A program made the position numbers and the translations under genes. A stretch of DNA of 24,188 nt from Bacteroidia bacterium (lineage in GTDB: Bacteria; Bacteroidota; Bacteroidia; Bacteroidales; Dysgonomonadaceae): the NCBI GenBank assembly GCA_030539475.1, contig JAUNRY010000007.1, positions 1 to 24,188 on the forward strand. The letters run 5' to 3'. Positions 21,186 to 24,188 of the stretch are shown piece after piece (within the stretch, counting starts at the first letter, position 1; each line of letters starts with the position of its first letter). Below the pieces are notes generated by a model, which saw nothing but the letters and a program-made list of their open reading frames with translations, searched no databases and had not been told where the DNA came from.

Positions 21186-23189
21186 TTACGACTTGTAATT
21201 TCTTTGTTCCCGAACAATAAACTCATATTCGAGCGGTTCTTTATACAGGGCGGGAGCGTTGTCTTCGCCTTTGTATTCCCAGCAGGAAACATAGGCAAAC
21301 CTGTCGTCGTGGCGCATGGCCTCTCCTTCTTCGGTTTGGTGCTCCAAACGGAAGTGGCCGCCGCAGGATTCTTCCCTGTCTAATGCGTCGTGAGCCATAA
21401 GCTCGCCAATTTCGATAAAGTCGGCCAGGCGGAGCGCTTTCTCCAACTCCACGTTCAAAGAACTTTTTTCGCCGGGAATGCGCACATCAGACCAAAATTC
21501 TTTTTTCAATACTTTCAGGTCTTCGATGGCTTTTTTCAAGCCTTCGGCTTCGCGTCCCATTCCCACAAAATCCCACATAATGTGGCCGAGCTTTTTGTGA
21601 TAATAATCCACCGAATGTTGGCCTTTTACGTTCATAAGCCTTTCCATACGCGCATCGATATCTTTCTCTGCATTTTCAAATTCAGGACTGTCGATGCTGA
21701 ATCTTGGCACCCTGATTTGGTCGGCAAGATAACTTTGAATGGTGTATGGAAGCACGAAATACCCGTCGGCCAGTCCCTGCATCAATGCCGAAGCTCCCAA
21801 GCGGTTTGCGCCGTGATCGGAGAAATTGGCTTCGCCGATGGCGAAAAGGCCGGGTATGGAAGTCATCAGTTCATAATCAACCCAAATGCCGCCCATGGTG
21901 TAGTGGATGGCCGGATAAATCATCATGGGAGTTTCGTACGGATTGTCGTTGACGATTTTCTCGTACATCTGGAACAGGTTTCCGTAGCGGGCTTCCACCA
22001 CGTCTTTGCCCAACCGGTTGATGGCATCGGCAAAGTCGAGATAAACAGCCAATCCGGTTGTTCCTACGCCATAACCCGCATCGCAGCGTTCTTTGGCCGC
22101 GCGTGAGGCCACGTCGCGGGGAACAAGGTTTCCGAAAGCCGGATAACGACGCTCCAGGTAATAATCGCGGTCTTCTTCCTTTATTTCGGTTGGCCTTAGT
22201 TTTCCGGTTCGAATGGCTTCGGCATCTTCTTTCTTTTTGGGAACCCAAATACGTCCGTCGTTACGCAACGATTCCGACATCAGCGTCAGTTTCGATTGAA
22301 ATTCGCCGTGAACGGGAATACACGTGGGGTGAATTTGCGCCATGCAAGGATTGGCGAAATAAGCGCCTTTCTTGTAACATTGCCACACGGCCGAGCCGTT
22401 GGATGTCATGGCGTTTGTTGAGAGGAAAAAAGCGTTTCCGTATCCACCGGTTGCAATAACCACGGCGTGAGCGGCAAATCTTTCCAGTTTTCCGGTTACG
22501 AGGTTGCGGGCGATAATTCCGCGGGCACGGCCTTCGATAATTACGAGGTCAACCATTTCGTAACGGGTATATAATTTCACTTGTTTCTTATTAACGGCGC
22601 GGCTCAGAGCGCTGTAAGCGCCAAGGAGCAATTGTTGCCCGGTTTGTCCGCGGGCGTAAAACGTACGCGATACTTGCGCACCGCCGAAAGAGCGGTTGTC
22701 TAACAATCCGCCGTACTCGCGGGCAAAAGGAACGCCCTGCGCCACGCACTGGTCGATAATGGCGTTTGAAACTTCGGCCAGGCGGTAAACGTTGGCTTCG
22801 CGTGCGCGATAATCTCCGCCCTTTATGGTATCGTAAAACAATCGATATACCGAGTCGCCGTCGTTCTGATAGTTTTTGGCGGCGTTTATACCGCCTTGTG
22901 CGGCAATGGAGTGGGCGCGGCGCGGCGAGTCCTGAATACAGAAGTTAAGCACATTGAATCCCAGTTCGCCCAACGACGCGGCTGCGGATGCTCCGGCAAG
23001 CCCCGTTCCCACCACAATCACATCCAAACGGCGTTTGTTGGCCGGGTTCACCAGCTTTTGCTTGGCTTTGTAGGTTGACCATTTTTCCGCCAGCGGGCCC
23101 TTTGGAATTTTGGAATCTTGTTTTATCTTATTGTCTGCTGCAGTAGTTTGGTGTTCTACTTTTGCAGTTTCGTCTTCTTTGTTTATCAT
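21186..23189 (-). CDS. sdhA: Succinate dehydrogenase/fumarate reductase flavoprotein subunit
   Basis: This is the catalytic subunit that interconverts succinate and fumarate with covalent FAD. The 667-residue protein has the dinucleotide fold VVGTGLAGASAA at 59-70 and the covalent FAD histidine in RRAHSIAAQGG (H93). Substrate-region blocks include AQIHPTCIPVHG, SESLRNDGRIW, HYTMGGIWVD and DHGANRLGASALMQGLADGYFVLP. It has an N-terminal hydrophilic extension of about 25 residues before KIPKGPLAEKW, where recalled Bacteroides homologues begin close to that point; the ATG at 23189 is nevertheless the only methionine available. The gene starts 27 bp after sdhC. The B-type (Bacteroidota/epsilon-like) subunit order fits quinol:fumarate reductase; frdA is an equal name. 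Confidence 0.95.
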   Translation of the reverse strand: MINKEDETAKVEHQTTAADNKIKQDSKIPKGPLAEKWSTYKAKQKLVNPANKRRLDVIVVGTGLAGASAAASLGELGFNVLNFCIQDSPRRAHSIAAQGGINAAKNYQNDGDSVYRLFYDTIKGGDYRAREANVYRLAEVSNAIIDQCVAQGVPFAREYGGLLDNRSFGGAQVSRTFYARGQTGQQLLLGAYSALSRAVNKKQVKLYTRYEMVDLVIIEGRARGIIARNLVTGKLERFAAHAVVIATGGYGNAFFLSTNAMTSNGSAVWQCYKKGAYFANPCMAQIHPTCIPVHGEFQSKLTLMSESLRNDGRIWVPKKKEDAEAIRTGKLRPTEIKEEDRDYYLERRYPAFGNLVPRDVASRAAKERCDAGYGVGTTGLAVYLDFADAINRLGKDVVEARYGNLFQMYEKIVNDNPYETPMMIYPAIHYTMGGIWVDYELMTSIPGLFAIGEANFSDHGANRLGASALMQGLADGYFVLPYTIQSYLADQIRVPRFSIDSPEFENAEKDIDARMERLMNVKGQHSVDYYHKKLGHIMWDFVGMGREAEGLKKAIEDLKVLKKEFWSDVRIPGEKSSLNVELEKALRLADFIEIGELMAHDALDREESCGGHFRLEHQTEEGEAMRHDDRFAYVSCWEYKGEDNAPALYKEPLEYEFIVREQRNYKS

Positions 23190-23216
23190 AATGTTTTTAA
23201 ATTTTAGTGAGTAAGA

Positions 23217-23903
23217 TTACGAGCCAAAGCCCAGTAAAAAATAAAGCGGAACAGAGACAAACAGCAAACAAATAACGGTTGCGAGAACGTGTGAGATTGT
23301 TTTCAAACGGGGCAGCCATGTCTGGTTGCTCCATCCCAGTGTTTGCATTCCGCTCCAGAACCCGTGAGTGAGGTGAAACCACAGCGCCACAAGCCACACA
23401 ATATAGATTATGCTGTAAAGGGGTTGAATGAAGAGCTCGCGGATGAAGTAAGCCCCGTCTGTTGGGTCGTGATAACCCGCGGCCGCGTAATTGTGCCCGT
23501 GCATAAGTTCAACCAGCTGCATTTTCGACCAGAAATGGATTAAATGCAACACCAGAAAGCCCAGAATTATTACTCCCAGGACAAACATGTTTTTCGAAGC
23601 CCACGATACGGTTTTTTGAGGCTTGGAAACCGCGTATCTGTCCGAACCGCGCGCTTTTAAATTCTGAAGCGTTAAAATACACGCAAAAATGATGTGAACA
23701 ATGAAACCCAATGCCAAAATTCCTGTTGCAATTAAAGCATACCAGTTTGCGCCCAGCATTCCTGCAACCGTGTTGTATGCTTCTGCCGAAATGATGACAA
23801 TGAAGTTCATCAAACTGTGAAACATCAAAAATAAGACGAGAAACAATCCGGAAATAGCCATGATTAGTTTCCGTCCAATAGAAGATTTAATTAACCAACT
23901 CAT
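23217..23903 (-). CDS. sdhC: Succinate dehydrogenase/fumarate reductase cytochrome b subunit
   Basis: This membrane anchor holds two b hemes and the quinone site (B-type, one large subunit). The 228-residue protein has five hydrophobic segments at about 12-36, 52-78, 104-126, 158-182 and 202-224. Histidines placed within or at the ends of helices are H29, H70, H120, H123, H177, H180 and H205, enough to supply the four heme ligands, although which are axial cannot be settled by eye. The ATG at 23903 starts with MSWLIKSSIGRKL. It is the first gene of the operon; a candidate promoter lies about 100 bp upstream. Confidence 0.93.
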   Translation of the reverse strand: MSWLIKSSIGRKLIMAISGLFLVLFLMFHSLMNFIVIISAEAYNTVAGMLGANWYALIATGILALGFIVHIIFACILTLQNLKARGSDRYAVSKPQKTVSWASKNMFVLGVIILGFLVLHLIHFWSKMQLVELMHGHNYAAAGYHDPTDGAYFIRELFIQPLYSIIYIVWLVALWFHLTHGFWSGMQTLGWSNQTWLPRLKTISHVLATVICLLFVSVPLYFLLGFGS

Positions 23904-24008
23904 AAAATTTTTGTTTAAAATTTATTTAGTAAATATATTGATTTTCAGATTACGGTGATAAAATTGAAAAATTAGTTCTATAGAAATGTGGAAATTCAAT
24001 TCAGATCA

Positions 24009-24016
24009 CAAAAATA
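24009..24016 (-). promoter_or_regulatory. Candidate -7 box (TATTTTTG) for sdhCAB
   Basis: The minus strand reads TATTTTTG, matching TAnnTTTG, about 105 nt before the sdhC ATG. No TTTG is found at the usual distance upstream. The implied leader is about 100 nt. A second, weaker TATATTTA lies closer to the gene, in the AATATATTTAC stretch near 23930. Confidence 0.38.
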
Positions 24017-24085
24017 GCATTTTAAAACATGAAAAAAGAATAATTTTGAGGAATATTTTTTTTGGTTTTCTTATTTAGAAACATT

Positions 24086-24119
24086 CTTGTTAACGAACTT
24101 GAAGTTCTGAAAAAACAAG
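24086..24119. promoter_or_regulatory. Two-tier palindrome upstream of the sdh promoter
   Basis: CTTGTT (24086-24091) pairs with AACAAG (24114-24119), and inside it GAACTT-G-AAGTTC (24095-24107) is a 13-nt palindrome. It lies between the two candidate promoters, where an operator could act. It could also be a hairpin of a neighbouring transcript. Confidence 0.35.
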
Positions 24120-24139
24120 CATTTATTTTTAACAATAAA

Positions 24140-24171
24140 TTTCGCCATATACTTATAAAAGTGTATTTTTG
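24140..24171 (+). promoter_or_regulatory. Candidate plus-strand promoter reading out of the right edge
   Basis: TTTC (24140-24143), a 20-nt spacer and TATTTTTG (24164-24171) resemble the Bacteroidota promoter. No start codon follows within the 17 bases left in the window. Confidence 0.35.
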
Positions 24172-24188
24172 AGCATTAAAATTAATAT

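Larger units (their letters stand above)
23904..24188. other. Gene-free A/T-rich region upstream of sdhC
   Basis: No ORF of note was found on either strand. The region contains candidate -7 boxes on both strands (24009-24016 minus, 24164-24171 plus) and one palindromic stem (24086-24119), so it is probably a divergent control region between sdhC and a gene to the right of the window. Confidence 0.5.

Noticed and set aside
1..24188. Prophage, transposon or defence-system island
   Set aside because: No integrase, transposase, toxin-antitoxin, restriction or phage structural gene was found; all large genes are recognisable housekeeping or envelope genes of similar composition.
1..24188. tRNA or rRNA genes
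   Set aside because: No cloverleaf with T-loop GTTCGA-type sequence or rRNA-like stretch was recognised in the spacers.

Overview
The window is an ordinary chromosomal stretch from a member of the Bacteroidota, most probably order Bacteroidales. Four things suggest this: the gene set (Bacteroides-type tryptophanase, GldE, an AURKAIP1/COX24-type micro-protein beside HU, a succinate dehydrogenase/fumarate reductase of B-type, MnmA of Bacteroides type), repeated TAnnTTTG promoter -7 boxes, A-rich leaders instead of Shine-Dalgarno sites, and moderate GC. The exact genus cannot be fixed by eye. No phage, transposase, CRISPR array, rRNA or tRNA gene was seen.

Layout. 107-1534 (+) is a CreD-like inner-membrane protein, convergent with tryptophanase (tnaA, -) across a shared bidirectional terminator. 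Upstream of tnaA on the minus strand lie a possible leader with a 21-codon ORF, the ribosome-associated GTPase hflX, a small outer-membrane beta-barrel protein, a TRIC/YadS-family membrane protein and mnmA; the last two genes and the barrel are tightly spaced or overlapping. Divergent from mnmA, the plus strand carries recJ and recQ (DNA repair). recQ converges on a minus-strand cluster read mutY - ssb - gldE - 4'-phosphopantetheinyl transferase, which is the Bacteroidota gldE neighbourhood but without gldD. Divergent from mutY, the plus strand has an HU-family protein, a 30-residue basic ribosomal micro-protein and RNase E/G (rng), which converges on priA. Upstream of priA is a second beta-barrel outer-membrane protein. 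The right end is a sdhC-sdhA-sdhB operon on the minus strand, closed by a strong intrinsic terminator.

The genes are mostly housekeeping: DNA repair and replication restart (recJ, recQ, mutY, ssb, priA), RNA and ribosome functions (mnmA, hflX, rng, micro-protein), and anaerobic energy metabolism (tnaA, sdhCAB). I found no clearly novel multi-gene system. The points most worth a second look are in non-coding DNA: a tnaC-like arrangement upstream of tnaA, a pair of similarly built branched palindromic elements at the two convergent junctions recQ/PPTase and rng/priA, a series of GAACA/TGTTC hairpins (one with a GNRA loop) in front of rng, a near-consensus gldE promoter embedded in the codons for the SSB acidic tip, and short 7-8 bp tandem words in many spacers.
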